Positions 25,639 through 35,200 of a stretch of DNA of 64,000 bases are shown here, in pieces. A program made the position numbers and the translations under genes. The notes under the pieces were generated by a model. It ran no database searches and was not told the origin of the DNA. It saw only the letters and a list, made by a program, of their open reading frames with translations. The stretch covers positions 37,660 through 101,659 of the forward strand of contig CAKRRG010000003.1 in NCBI GenBank assembly GCA_934394545.1, given 5' to 3'. The DNA is from an uncultured Blautia sp. GTDB lineage: Bacteria > Bacillota > Clostridia > Lachnospirales > Lachnospiraceae. Each line of letters starts with the position of its first letter. Position 1 is the first letter of the stretch.

Positions 25639-26592
25639 ATGTGGAAAATCGGAAATGTAGAGATTCCAAATCGGTTTGTCCTTGCACCTATGGCAGGAGT
25701 TACAGATCTTGCTTTTCGCAGACTGTGTAAGGAGCAGGGAGCGGGACTTCTCTGTATGGAGATGATAAGTGCCAAAGCAATTTCCTATAAGAACAAGAAT
25801 ACCAGGGCGTTGATGGAAATCGATCCTGTGGAGCATCCGATTTCCATGCAGCTTTTCGGAAGTGAGCCGGAGCTGATGGCTGAAGTGGCGAAGGAGATAG
25901 AAGAGGAGCCGTTTGACATTCTGGACATCAATATGGGCTGTCCGGTACCCAAGGTAGTTAATAATGGAGAGGGTTCCGCTCTTTTGAAAAATCCGGATCT
26001 GATCGTGGACATTGTGAAGCGTGTATCTTCTGCGATTAAGAAGCCGCTTACGGTTAAGGTTCGTATCGGGTTTGAGAAGGAACCTGTTGATATTGTGGAG
26101 ATTGCCCGGCGTGTAGAGGATGCAGGGGCAGCGGCAATTGCAGTTCACGGGCGCACACGGCAGCAGTATTATTCCGGTACAGCAGACTGGGAGACGATTG
26201 CCAGGATCAAGGAAGCGGTTTCTATTCCGGTTATCGGAAACGGGGATGTGGATTCACCGAAAAAGGCAGAAGCCATGTTCCGTCAGACTGGTTGTGATGC
26301 AGTGATGATCGGGCGGGCGGTAGAAGGCAATCCCTGGATTTTCCGGGAGATGAATCATTATTTCGCCACCGGAGAGGAGCTGGCAAGACCATCACTGGCA
26401 GAGGTGAAGGAGATGATCCTGAAACATGCCAGAGCCCAGATAGAGATCAAAGGCGAGTTTATCGGAATCCGGGAGATGCGTAAGCACGTAGCCTGGTATA
26501 CGGCAGGAATGCCTCATAGTGCAGGGCTTCGTAGGGAATCTAATAATATTAGCAGTTATGAAGACCTGGAACGATTGCTGGAAAGATTGTAG
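25639..26592 (+). CDS. dusB: tRNA-dihydrouridine synthase (DusB-like)
   Basis: A 317-residue FMN-dependent enzyme that reduces uridine to dihydrouridine in the tRNA D-loop. The TIM barrel shows LAPMAGVTDLAFRRL (residues 14-28), DINMGCPVPKVVNNGEGSAL (about 96-115, catalytic Cys), VHGRTRQQYYSGTADW (about 169-184) and GNGDVDSPKKA, GCDAVMIGRA (FMN phosphate). The C-terminal helical domain is present. Length is usual. It starts three bases after the upstream stop, with GGGAGAG near. DusB versus another Dus subfamily is my best guess. Confidence 0.92.
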   Translation: MWKIGNVEIPNRFVLAPMAGVTDLAFRRLCKEQGAGLLCMEMISAKAISYKNKNTRALMEIDPVEHPISMQLFGSEPELMAEVAKEIEEEPFDILDINMGCPVPKVVNNGEGSALLKNPDLIVDIVKRVSSAIKKPLTVKVRIGFEKEPVDIVEIARRVEDAGAAAIAVHGRTRQQYYSGTADWETIARIKEAVSIPVIGNGDVDSPKKAEAMFRQTGCDAVMIGRAVEGNPWIFREMNHYFATGEELARPSLAEVKEMILKHARAQIEIKGEFIGIREMRKHVAWYTAGMPHSAGLRRESNNISSYEDLERLLERL

Positions 26593-26625
26593 CAGTTTGA
26601 GGAATGCAGTTAAGAGGTGAAGATT

Positions 26626-27852
26626 ATGGATGAGTTGCTGAAATGTCAGGAAATACAGAAGGCTCTTAGCTTTCTGCAAGAGGATGATACGAGAACTTTG
26701 CAGGAGCATCTGGAGATGTGCCAGATTCCGGCACCTTCTTACGAAGAAGGGGAAAAAGCAGAATATGTCCGTGCAAAGATGGTGGAGGCCGGACTTTCGG
26801 AGGTGCATATTGATGAAGTGGGAAATGTGCTGGGAACCTGGAAGGGAACCGGGGGTGGCCCACGTATCATGGCTGCGGCACATACAGATACTGTTTTTCC
26901 AAGGGAAACAGATCTTACCTTAAAAAGAGAAGGAAATCGTTACAGCTGTCCGGGAATCGGAGATGACACCAGAGCAGTAGCAGAGCTGCTCAGTCTTGCC
27001 AGAGCCTTAAACGCTGCAGGGATCCGTGGAGAAGGAGATCTTGTTTTCTGTGCAAATGTGTGTGAAGAGGGGCTGGGAGATCTGAGAGGAACAAAGCATG
27101 CTTTTAAAGATGTGGAGAATCATTATGACGGCTTTGTTTCTATTGATGATAAAAACACCTCTGGTATTATTTATCAGGCAGTAGGAAGCGAACGTTATCT
27201 TGTAACCTTCCGTGGAACCGGCGGCCATAGCTTTACGGATTTCGGAATCCCCAATCCTATTCATGCAATGGGAAGAGCCATTGGAAAAATCAGTGATTTC
27301 CAGACACCCGAGAATCCGAAAACGACTTTCAGCGTAGGTGTGGTAAATGGCGGTACTTCTGTAAATGTAATCGCAGCAGAGTGCTCTATGCTGGTGGATA
27401 TGCGCTCGGTGGATGCCGGAGCGCTTGAAGCGTTGTCTGTGAAATTTCATCAGGCGGTGGAAGAGGCAGTTCGAGAGGAAAATGCCCGCTGGACTACGGG
27501 AGAAGATAATCCTATTACAGTTACTTTTGAGCAAAAGGGCAAGCGCCCTGCCGGCACGCAGGAGAAGTCCTGTCAGATCGTACAGGCAGCCAATGCAGCT
27601 AATGAGGCTATGGGTATGGAAACCTTATACATTGGCGCTGCCAGTACAGATGCAAACATCCCCATCAGTCTTGGGATTCCAGCCATCACAGTAGGCTGGG
27701 GCGGAAAAGGAGGCGGAGAGCATACGATACACGAGTGGTATGAACCGGTAGAAGCCTGGAAAGGACCGCAGAGAGATCTGCTGTTGCTTCTTGCGTTGTC
27801 CGGATACGAAGGAATGAAAAAATATCAGCTGCCAAGCGGCAACTGTAAATAA
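26626..27852 (+). CDS. M20 family metallopeptidase (PepT-like)
   Basis: A 408-residue zinc peptidase or amidohydrolase. Metal ligands appear in AAHTDTVFP (about residue 84-92), the bridging Asp in GIGDDTRAVAELL (about 107-119), Glu-Glu in VCEEGLGDLRG (about 145-155), and a later His near GGEHTIHEW (about 367). A dimerisation domain (about 190-300; GTGGHSFTDFGIPNPIHAMG) is inserted as in all M20 enzymes. The family includes tripeptidase T and aminoacyl hydrolases; substrate not known. The ATG at 26626 follows GAGGTG, better than the GTG at 26617. Last gene of the long plus-strand run. Confidence 0.9.
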   Translation: MDELLKCQEIQKALSFLQEDDTRTLQEHLEMCQIPAPSYEEGEKAEYVRAKMVEAGLSEVHIDEVGNVLGTWKGTGGGPRIMAAAHTDTVFPRETDLTLKREGNRYSCPGIGDDTRAVAELLSLARALNAAGIRGEGDLVFCANVCEEGLGDLRGTKHAFKDVENHYDGFVSIDDKNTSGIIYQAVGSERYLVTFRGTGGHSFTDFGIPNPIHAMGRAIGKISDFQTPENPKTTFSVGVVNGGTSVNVIAAECSMLVDMRSVDAGALEALSVKFHQAVEEAVREENARWTTGEDNPITVTFEQKGKRPAGTQEKSCQIVQAANAANEAMGMETLYIGAASTDANIPISLGIPAITVGWGGKGGGEHTIHEWYEPVEAWKGPQRDLLLLLALSGYEGMKKYQLPSGNCK

Positions 27853-27862
27853 AGAAAAATAT

Positions 27863-27892
27863 AAACGGGATGCCGATGCAGGCATCCCGTTT
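27863..27892 (-). terminator. Terminator between convergent genes
   Basis: A perfect 12-bp stem (AAACGGGATGCC/GGCATCCCGTTT) with a six-base loop. On the minus strand it is followed by a T-rich run (ATATTTTTCTTT), so it works best for the flippase operon; it may also stop the plus-strand operon. Confidence 0.8.
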
Positions 27893-27918
27893 ATGAAATA
27901 TACATTTATCGGGCAGCT

Positions 27919-29166
27919 TTATGCTGCTTTTTCTTTCCCTTTCTTTGAAACAACGAAAATCAAAATTCCTGTAAACAAAATAAATAAAATCGAACAGGAC
28001 AGCACATAATTCAGTGCTGCACCCATAATTCCCCACTGTCGTACCATGATCCGGGCAGCAGCAATGGTGATAACAGCTGTGACAGAATAAACCGGAAGCA
28101 GACATTTTCCCCAGCGGATAGCAATGAGGATATTGTAGATCATATAAACCTCAGCGCTGATGCCGCCACCGATAAGCAGTACAACGAAGTGCAGCTTGTA
28201 TGGAGAAAGATCTACGCCGTAAATGATTTCCAGTAAAGTCCGTCCGATCAGATGACCGCCAGCTACAACACCGGCACAGCAGACCAGGATGATTCCAATG
28301 ATACGAAGTATGTATAGTGTGAACTTCTTAACATTATTTTCCCACCATAACTCTGCAATGGTAGTAATGGTAGGTTTAAATACGAACTCGCACATCAGAG
28401 AAATAACGAAGGATGGCATGAACAGAATACTGTAATAGGTCTGATACTCATCTGTCATAACTCCTGCCATCGCATATTTCGGGATGTTGTAAAGCAGCAG
28501 TGAAAGGAAGGTACCTATAAACATAGGAGTACAGGTCCGAAGCAGCTCCCACACATGTGCCATCTGAAGCTTACGTCCATCCTCTTCATGACCGGCATAC
28601 TTCCTGGTCATCTGTGAATTAATAAGAAGGCACAGGACAAGAGAGGTTACAGGAGTGGCCACACAGGTGATGTACAGGCTCTTTGTGATAAGGAGAACAA
28701 CAGTGAAAAAAACTGCGGAATACAGATTTCGCGCTGCCAGTGTTTTTCCCATTTGCTCTACGTGATATTTCTGCTGAAGATTTCCGTGGAAAACATCCTC
28801 TACGGCATCGATCATTTTCATCATAATAATGAAGGTACTGATGATAATATATTCGCCCTTAAAGCTAAAGGAACTGTAAATGATTCCGAAGAGCATCATC
28901 AATGCACAGGTAATACAACGGGAAACCTTATATTCGGAAAAAAGATATTTGTGCTCCAAATCTGTGGCTTGATAGGTGCGGACACCATAGCGTCCAACCT
29001 GGAGAAGCAGCTGGGCAGTAGCATAGCTTAAGGAATAAAAGCCAGCCAGCTGGGCCCCGCAGATACGGGTTACCACAAGGAGATACAAAAAGGAGGAGCC
29101 TGAGTAACAGGTGCTTCCGATCATATTCCATAAAAAGGCTTTTTTTACATTTTTTTCTTTATTCAT
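27919..29166 (-). CDS. Polysaccharide flippase-like (Wzx/MATE-type) membrane protein
   Basis: A 415-residue protein with about twelve hydrophobic helices and the N-terminal pattern KKAFLWNMIGSTCYSGSSF, typical of oligosaccharide flippases of the RfbX/Wzx (PST) family. Such proteins move lipid-linked glycan units across the membrane. It ends in KKGKEK. The pyruvyltransferase gene lies 35 bp upstream in the same direction, so the pair probably serves synthesis of a decorated surface glycan; glycosyltransferases are not adjacent. The ribosome-binding site is weak (GGAG about 11 bases from the ATG). Confidence 0.82.
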   Translation of the reverse strand: MNKEKNVKKAFLWNMIGSTCYSGSSFLYLLVVTRICGAQLAGFYSLSYATAQLLLQVGRYGVRTYQATDLEHKYLFSEYKVSRCITCALMMLFGIIYSSFSFKGEYIIISTFIIMMKMIDAVEDVFHGNLQQKYHVEQMGKTLAARNLYSAVFFTVVLLITKSLYITCVATPVTSLVLCLLINSQMTRKYAGHEEDGRKLQMAHVWELLRTCTPMFIGTFLSLLLYNIPKYAMAGVMTDEYQTYYSILFMPSFVISLMCEFVFKPTITTIAELWWENNVKKFTLYILRIIGIILVCCAGVVAGGHLIGRTLLEIIYGVDLSPYKLHFVVLLIGGGISAEVYMIYNILIAIRWGKCLLPVYSVTAVITIAAARIMVRQWGIMGAALNYVLSCSILFILFTGILIFVVSKKGKEKAA

Positions 29167-29201
29167 TTGTTAAAAATCTCCATCTGTCCGGTGTTTGCCG
29201 G

Positions 29202-30287
29202 TTAATCTTCAGTAACCATCTGACGCAGCTGCTCCATGGAATGCTGGCGGAAGCGGGCAAGCTGTTCATTGGCAAAAGTGAAATCAATTTCTTCTGTAAG
29301 CTTCTCGTCGGTGACATCATCCATAGTTCTGTCTGAAAGCTTCACCATAGAAAGAAGCTGCTGTACACGGCGGTTCATGTGATGACCGTTTACCTTGGCA
29401 AAGAACTTGCGGTTGAAAATAAGGGAAAAAACAACACCGTGGAAGGAATCGGAAATTACATATTCTGCATTTTTGAAAAGTCCCATCCATTCTGCCGGGC
29501 CAACAGCAATCTTGCAGGCGCATTTCAGAAGACCTACCAATGGGAAGGGAATATAAACGATACGATAGCCGGTCTTCTTATGAAGACGGCGCGCAAACTC
29601 TACGATCTCCTTATTGATTCCAAGCTGATAGACCAAAATGTACTTATCCTTATATTTCGGCTCTACAAGCAGCTTATCCCATTCCTCTGCGGTAAGAAGC
29701 AAGGTTGGGTCACAGACTACTTCAGGGCGCTTTCCGGTAAGGTTCTCTACAATGTCAGCACCATAATCCTCCCGGACCAGGATCTCATCGAAATCAGAAA
29801 GCAGTTCCTTATATTTCTCCTGATGATCTTCAGGAGGAAGATTCTCACCGATACTTGCTGCGTAGCTGCATTTCTTCCGGCCCTTTTTCACAAAATCAAG
29901 AAAATAGGTGGTATCAAAGTTGGTAAGCTTATAATCCCACACCTGGTCACTTCCTGCGATGTAGATATCGTATTTATTCTCTACAGGTTGCATATTGCCC
30001 TTGGTAACCGGCTGACTGTAACGCATGTGTTTCCGGAAGCTGTTGCAGCGGAAACGGCGGGGAATATAGCAGATATGTCCGATCACGCCGTAAATATAAT
30101 TGAAAAGTCCCTTCTTCTTCAGATTTACGAGACGGAAAGGATTGCTGATATAGTCGCAGCGGTAATCAATGATCTCAGGGTATGTGCCAAGCTCCCGCAG
30201 CTTCTTCTGAAGCCCATAGCTCTGGAGAATAGCACCGTAGTTATCATAATTATGGAAGGTGATCACACCTACTCGTTTCTTATCCAT
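29202..30287 (-). CDS. Polysaccharide pyruvyl transferase family protein
   Basis: A 361-residue PS_pyruv_trans domain protein. It begins MDKKRVGVITFHNYDNYGAI and shows DIYIAGSDQVWDYKL (about residue 85-99), CDPTLLLTAEEWDKL (about 205) and SDSFHGVVFSLIF (about 295-307), all characteristic of the family. These enzymes transfer ketal pyruvate or related groups to surface glycans. The frame opens 21 codons upstream, but AAGGAGG six to seven bases before the ATG at 30287 sets the start. It is followed by the flippase. Glycan target unknown. Confidence 0.88.
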   Translation of the reverse strand: MDKKRVGVITFHNYDNYGAILQSYGLQKKLRELGTYPEIIDYRCDYISNPFRLVNLKKKGLFNYIYGVIGHICYIPRRFRCNSFRKHMRYSQPVTKGNMQPVENKYDIYIAGSDQVWDYKLTNFDTTYFLDFVKKGRKKCSYAASIGENLPPEDHQEKYKELLSDFDEILVREDYGADIVENLTGKRPEVVCDPTLLLTAEEWDKLLVEPKYKDKYILVYQLGINKEIVEFARRLHKKTGYRIVYIPFPLVGLLKCACKIAVGPAEWMGLFKNAEYVISDSFHGVVFSLIFNRKFFAKVNGHHMNRRVQQLLSMVKLSDRTMDDVTDEKLTEEIDFTFANEQLARFRQHSMEQLRQMVTED

Positions 30288-30439
30288 AAAGTCCTCCTTA
30301 AATAAAATGCCAAACGTTTTTTGACCTTTTGACCTTTGTATCATCATCATAACATATTGGAGGGGAAATAAACAGTTTGATTTTTTTATAGAGTAAGATA
30401 TAATAAATGTAAAACCTTAAGAAAAACAGAGGGATAGAA

Positions 30440-30667
30440 ATGGCAGGATATTTAATTTCAGAAACAACTCGTGAAGAGCGTGAGAAAATTGTTGCAGATT
30501 CACTGGGACATATAGAAGCAAGTTGCGACGGCTGTATGGCAGGACTTGCCGAAATGTATCAGGATTATATTGATGGTAAGAAAGAACTGCGCCAGATCAA
30601 TATGGAATTTAACACAAGATATATAAAAGGCGAGGATATGCCGGTGAAAGGCAGATGCCCGATGTAA
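30440..30667 (+). CDS. Small cysteine-containing protein of unknown function
   Basis: A 75-residue protein beginning MAGYLISETTREEREKIV. It contains the motif SCDGCMAGLAEMY (about residues 29-41) and a third Cys near the end (KGRCPM). No signal peptide or membrane segment. The three Cys could bind metal or form a disulfide, but this is not shown. A clear ribosome-binding site (GAGGGA) precedes the ATG. It lies 33 bp before the BTAD regulator and is likely co-transcribed with it. I do not recognise the family. Confidence 0.75.
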   Translation: MAGYLISETTREEREKIVADSLGHIEASCDGCMAGLAEMYQDYIDGKKELRQINMEFNTRYIKGEDMPVKGRCPM

Positions 30668-30700
30668 GATTCATAAAGTGCCTTATTAGGAGGTGATCCT

Positions 30701-31936
30701 ATGAGTAAAAACATATTAAAGGTTCGTATGCTTGGCTCGTTTAAGCTGGAATATGGAGGAAGAGAGCTGGTTCTGGATCGTAATAAGATTTCCAAGACGA
30801 CCCAGCTTTTTCAGTTGCTTATGCTCCATACAAGAGACGGAGGGATTTCGAAGACCGCCATTATAGAGGCACTTTACGGAAGAGGAGATGTAGAAAATAA
30901 GAACGCCAGTCTGAATAACACTATTTTCCGGTTGCGAAAGCAGCTGAAGGACATGGGCCTTCCGGAGAGTAAGTATATTAACATTCAGTCCGGAATGTGC
31001 TGCTGGGATGAGAACATTCAGGTTCAGGTAGATGTCTGTGAATTTGATAATCTGCTGGAGCAGGTTCTGGTAGAGAAGAGAGAAGACGAGCGGCTTCAGC
31101 TGTGGGTCAGAATCTGGAGGATTTACCAGGGAGAATTTCTTCCGGATATGATAGGTGAGAATTGGGCAGCAGTGGAGAATGTCCGTTGTAAAGAGGAATA
31201 TACACGAATTACCAAAGATTTGTGTCAATGGCTGAAGAAAAAGGAACATTATGAAGAGCTTCACCGTATTTCACACAGAACTGCAGAAATTTATCCCTTT
31301 GATGAGTGGCAGATCTGGGAAATCGACAGCCTGATCGCAATGTCCCGCTTCAAGGAAGGACTGGAGGTTTACAGGAATACAGAGCGCCGTATGTTCGAAG
31401 AAATGGGAATTGCTCCTTCCGCACGAATGCTGGAGCAGTTCCAGCTAATGGGGGAGCGGACCTCCCAGGCGGCCGGTGCTATTGAGGACATTAAGGAGCG
31501 ACTCAGGGAAAAGGATGCAGCGGTTGGAGCTTACTACTGCCCATTCCCAAGCTTTGTAGACATTTATCATGTATTTTGCCGTATGACAGAACGTGCAGGA
31601 TTGTCCGTATCGGTTATGCTTTGTACGTTGGATTATCATGGCAGTGGCGCTACCGAAGAGAAAGAACAGGTTATGTCTAAGGCGTTGAAAGCAGCGATAC
31701 AGTCCTCCATACGAAAAGGAGATTTTTATACCAGATATAATACGAGACAGTACATAGTCATGCTTGTGGGAATCCATCAGGAGAACTGCCCGATCGTTTC
31801 CAAACGAATAACGAAAGCATTTAGGAGGTTTTCTAAAGAAAAGAAATACCCTCAGGTGGATTTCTACGTGGCATCTGTGGGTGAGGTATGTGATGCCGAA
31901 GGTCTTGTACCGGAACGCCACGCTCGAGAGTCTTAG
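30701..31936 (+). CDS. BTAD/SARP-type transcriptional regulator with C-terminal degenerate GGDEF-like domain
   Basis: A 411-residue regulator. Residues 1-100 form an OmpR-like winged helix (KVRMLGSFKLEYGGRELVL, KTTQLFQLLMLHTRDGGISK). Residues 100-250 are a bacterial transcriptional activation domain (helical repeats, ending VYRNTERRMFEEMGIAPSAR). The C-terminal part (about 280-405) resembles a degenerate GGDEF fold (SSIRKGDFYTRYNTRQYIVM), with no GGDEF signature left, so cyclase activity is not expected. AGGAGGTG precedes the ATG. The stop codon TAG coincides with the end of a MITE. It lies just upstream of the giant surface protein gene and may control it; this is inference. Confidence 0.85.
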   Translation: MSKNILKVRMLGSFKLEYGGRELVLDRNKISKTTQLFQLLMLHTRDGGISKTAIIEALYGRGDVENKNASLNNTIFRLRKQLKDMGLPESKYINIQSGMCCWDENIQVQVDVCEFDNLLEQVLVEKREDERLQLWVRIWRIYQGEFLPDMIGENWAAVENVRCKEEYTRITKDLCQWLKKKEHYEELHRISHRTAEIYPFDEWQIWEIDSLIAMSRFKEGLEVYRNTERRMFEEMGIAPSARMLEQFQLMGERTSQAAGAIEDIKERLREKDAAVGAYYCPFPSFVDIYHVFCRMTERAGLSVSVMLCTLDYHGSGATEEKEQVMSKALKAAIQSSIRKGDFYTRYNTRQYIVMLVGIHQENCPIVSKRITKAFRRFSKEKKYPQVDFYVASVGEVCDAEGLVPERHARES

Positions 31937-32097
31937 AGCGTGTTTGAAAAATCATTCCCGCAATCTGCACGCCCCACTTTGCGGTATATTTCACCCGAAT
32001 TCGGTTGCCGTAGCCCGCTACGGCGCCCTCATCCGAGCGAAATCTCCCACAAATTGTGACGCACATCTTGCAGAAAGCCTTTTTCAAACACGCTCTA
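31934..32097 (+). mobile_element. MITE, full-length copy (164 bp)
   Basis: Perfect 18-bp inverted ends TAGAGCGTGTTTGAAAAA (31934-31951) and TTTTTCAAACACGCTCTA (32080-32097). The outer TA may be the target duplication, as for IS630/Tc1-mariner-like elements. A central palindrome GCCGTAG/CTACGGC lies near 32008-32025. It encodes no transposase. A second, shortened copy lies at 49675-49749. The gap of about 360 bases between the regulator and the giant gene holds this MITE, a terminator and a promoter. Confidence 0.85.
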
Positions 32098-32141
32098 GTA
32101 CAAGCATTTTTAAGTTGATAGTAGTTTTGAACGCTTTACCC

Positions 32142-32175
32142 AAACAGCTTATAGAAAAAATAAGCTGTTTTTTTT
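32142..32175 (+). terminator. Terminator after BTAD regulator
   Basis: A perfect ten-base-pair stem (AAACAGCTTA/TAAGCTGTTT) followed by eight T. It is separated from the regulator by the MITE. Confidence 0.8.
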
Positions 32176-32209
32176 GTGCAAAAATGGAAAATATCAGACG
32201 AAGAAAGAG

Positions 32210-32236
32210 TTGACGAAACAACTGTATTGATATAAT
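32210..32236 (+). promoter_or_regulatory. Candidate promoter of giant surface protein
   Basis: TTGACG (32210-32215) and a perfect TATAAT (32231-32236), with a short 15-bp spacer. The short spacing suggests weak basal or regulated activity. Confidence 0.5.
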
Positions 32237-32299
32237 GAACTCAAATTCAGAAAGTGAATCTATGCAAGGGAAGGGCTATAGAAAAAAGGAGGGATCTAT

Positions 32300-35200
32300 A
32301 TGACGAAATTTAACCGGACACGCTTTAAAAAGGCAATGGCTGCCATTCTGGCAGTCGCAATGATTGGTCAGAACTGCAGTTATGCTGTATCCGCTGAAGA
32401 TGTTATGAGTACAGATGCAGCAGTACAGGAGCAGGCTGTCCAGGAAACAGAGCAGCAGGCAGTAGATGTTCAGCCTGTTGAGGAAGCACCACAGACAGAG
32501 AATGTTGAAGCACCACAGACGGATTCTGCAGAAGGTGTAGCGGAAGCACCAGCAGAAACACCTACAGAAGCACCAGTTGAAGTGCCTACAGAAGCGCCAG
32601 CAGAAACACCTGCAGAAGCGCCTGTAGAAGCACCAGCTGTAACACAGCCTGAGAAATCTGAAGAAGGCATAGGGGCAATCAATAATGAAAGCTCTGATGC
32701 GAATGCAGAGAATGCACAGGAGAATGCACAGCCACAGGAGGAAGCGCCTACAGCAACCTGGCATGTGACCTTTGCAGGTGATGCAGCAGTTCACGGAACG
32801 ATTCAGGTAAAAGGTGAGGCTGCTCCGGCAGATGTTGTATCTTATAATAAAGAAGTAAAGGAAAATGAAAAATTTGAATTTTCCATTATAGCAGCACAGG
32901 GATACGAAGTAGAGAGAGTTACTCTTGAAGCAAACGGCGCAGAGCTTGGCAAAAACGCAGAAGGCTTCTATGAGATCCCGGCAGTAACCAAGGATGAGAA
33001 AGTTTTGGTTACATACAGAGAGCTTCCGCAGGTGCCGGTTTCCAACACAGAGACTCCGGCAGCAGAAGAACCGGCAAAAAATACAGAAGAGTCATCTGAG
33101 GGAGTCAGAGAAAATGAAGTAGACTTCATTACAGACGGTGGCGCAGCTGTAATTGTAGACGGTGTTGATGTTACAAATGGAAGCGCAATGGCAAAAGACG
33201 GAACTATCGTTTATACCATTATTCCGAACAACGATTATGAGATCGTAAGTATTCTGATAGACAACGATCCAAACCTTCCAGCAAGATTCAATGAAACTAC
33301 AGAAGAAGCAAATGATTATATTACAGAAGGTATTTCTGAGACAACAAGTGTCGTAATCACAACGAAGGCTATAGAGCCGGTTGAAGAAGAAACAGTTAAA
33401 ACAGAACCTGCTGAAGAAGAAAATGAGACAGATGCAGAAATTGCAATGCCGGAACTTCATTATAATGGTGTTTGCAATAATATTGTTGTAAATATTTATG
33501 CTCCGGAAGGTGTATTTCCGGAAGGAACAAATGTAATACTTGCAGCACCGTCAGCAGAGAGTATTGCAGCAGCTGCAGAAGCAGCAGGGCAGGAAGCGTC
33601 CAGCCTGACAGGAGTGGATATTACATTTGAGTATGATGGAAAAGAAATTCAGCCCACAAGTTCTGTAGAAGTATCATTTACAGCAGCTGAAATTTCTGCG
33701 GCTGATATTTCAAACATTTATCATGTAACAGATGATGGAGCAGTACAGGAAGTTGCTGCAAGCCAGTCAGGTGAGAGCCTGGGTTTTACTGCAGATAGCT
33801 TTTCTACCTGGTTATTCCCGACAACAGGCGGAAACATTGCTCCGGCAAGTATTCTGGAACCGGAAACCAAGATTGCAACTTATAACTTTACAGTAGATGG
33901 CGCAGTAGTTGATACACAATATATTACCAAGGGAGATACTCTGTTAGAGCCGGAATCACCGGCGAAAGAGGGATGGAAATTCGTTGGATGGTATATCGGA
34001 ACAGAACCGGTAACATTTGGCACTATTACGGAAGAGAAAGATGTTACGATCACCGTTGAAGCAAGATTTGAGGAAGTACATTATGTATTTTTCCATAATC
34101 CGAACGGAGAGGTAGTTGCAACAAAAGAAGGCATCACAGGTGATGAAATTCAGACCTCAGATGTAACATTTTCAGTTGGATCAGAAGAATCAATCACCGG
34201 ATGGTACACTTCTGATACGTATGATGAAATAACAAAAGTAAATACCATAACATTAGCAGAAACCAATATAGATTTATACGCAAAGGTTGAAAAAGGCTTT
34301 TGGATTACCTATGATTCCAATGGCGGAACCTATGTGGCACCAGAGTTCTATCTGGCCAATCAGATTGCAACTTTGTCAAAGTCTCCGACGAAAAACGGAT
34401 ATACTTTTGAAGGCTGGTATGATGGCGAAACTCGGATCACAAGTGCTACGACCAATGTTTCAGTAAAAGCGAAATGGAAAGAAAATGTAACAGCAGACTA
34501 TCGTGTGATTTATTGGCAGCAGAAGGTTACTGACGATAAGAATGCGTCAGATGCACAGAAAACATATGAGTATGTTGAAACAAAGACGTACAAAGGTACA
34601 ACAGGAAAAGAGATTACGGCAAATGATATCACTGTTTCTTACAATGGATTTGCGAAGAACAAAAACAACAGTAAATCTGTAACAATCGCAGCAGACGGCA
34701 GTACGATTATGAATGTATATTATGATCGTGTTCTGTGTACCGTGAATTATTATGTGTATTATGAGAGCGGTTGGTATGGTGACTGGCAGATACAGAAAAC
34801 AGTTACCGGCCTGTACGGGGCGAATCTGAAGGAAGGCGAATGGTGGACTGATTATTCATGGAGAAGTAGAAGAGGCGGTGGAAACGGTTGTATTCTTCTT
34901 ACGTCGTATGATTTTAAAAAGGCGGGATATGAAGATAATGAAGGAAATGGTAGTTCAAATGGCGTTGTAACAAGCTGTAATTTCTTCTCAACGAATGCTG
35001 ATAATAATCGTAGGGTTTATTATTACAATGAACAGGCCGATGGAAGCTTTAAACTGATAAACACAATTGATATAGATAGCAGTGGTAACTTAACTATTTA
35101 CCAAAAGTATGCTGGGTATGATTTATATAAGTATACAACTGGAAGTCCTAGCGGAAATCCAACAACTGCTGGATTCTGGAAGAATAAGCAGGATTGCAAA

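Noticed and set aside
31833..32213. Short open frames on both strands across the 31.9-kb MITE
   Set aside because: They arise from the MITE's inverted ends and central palindrome and have no ribosome-binding site or conserved feature.
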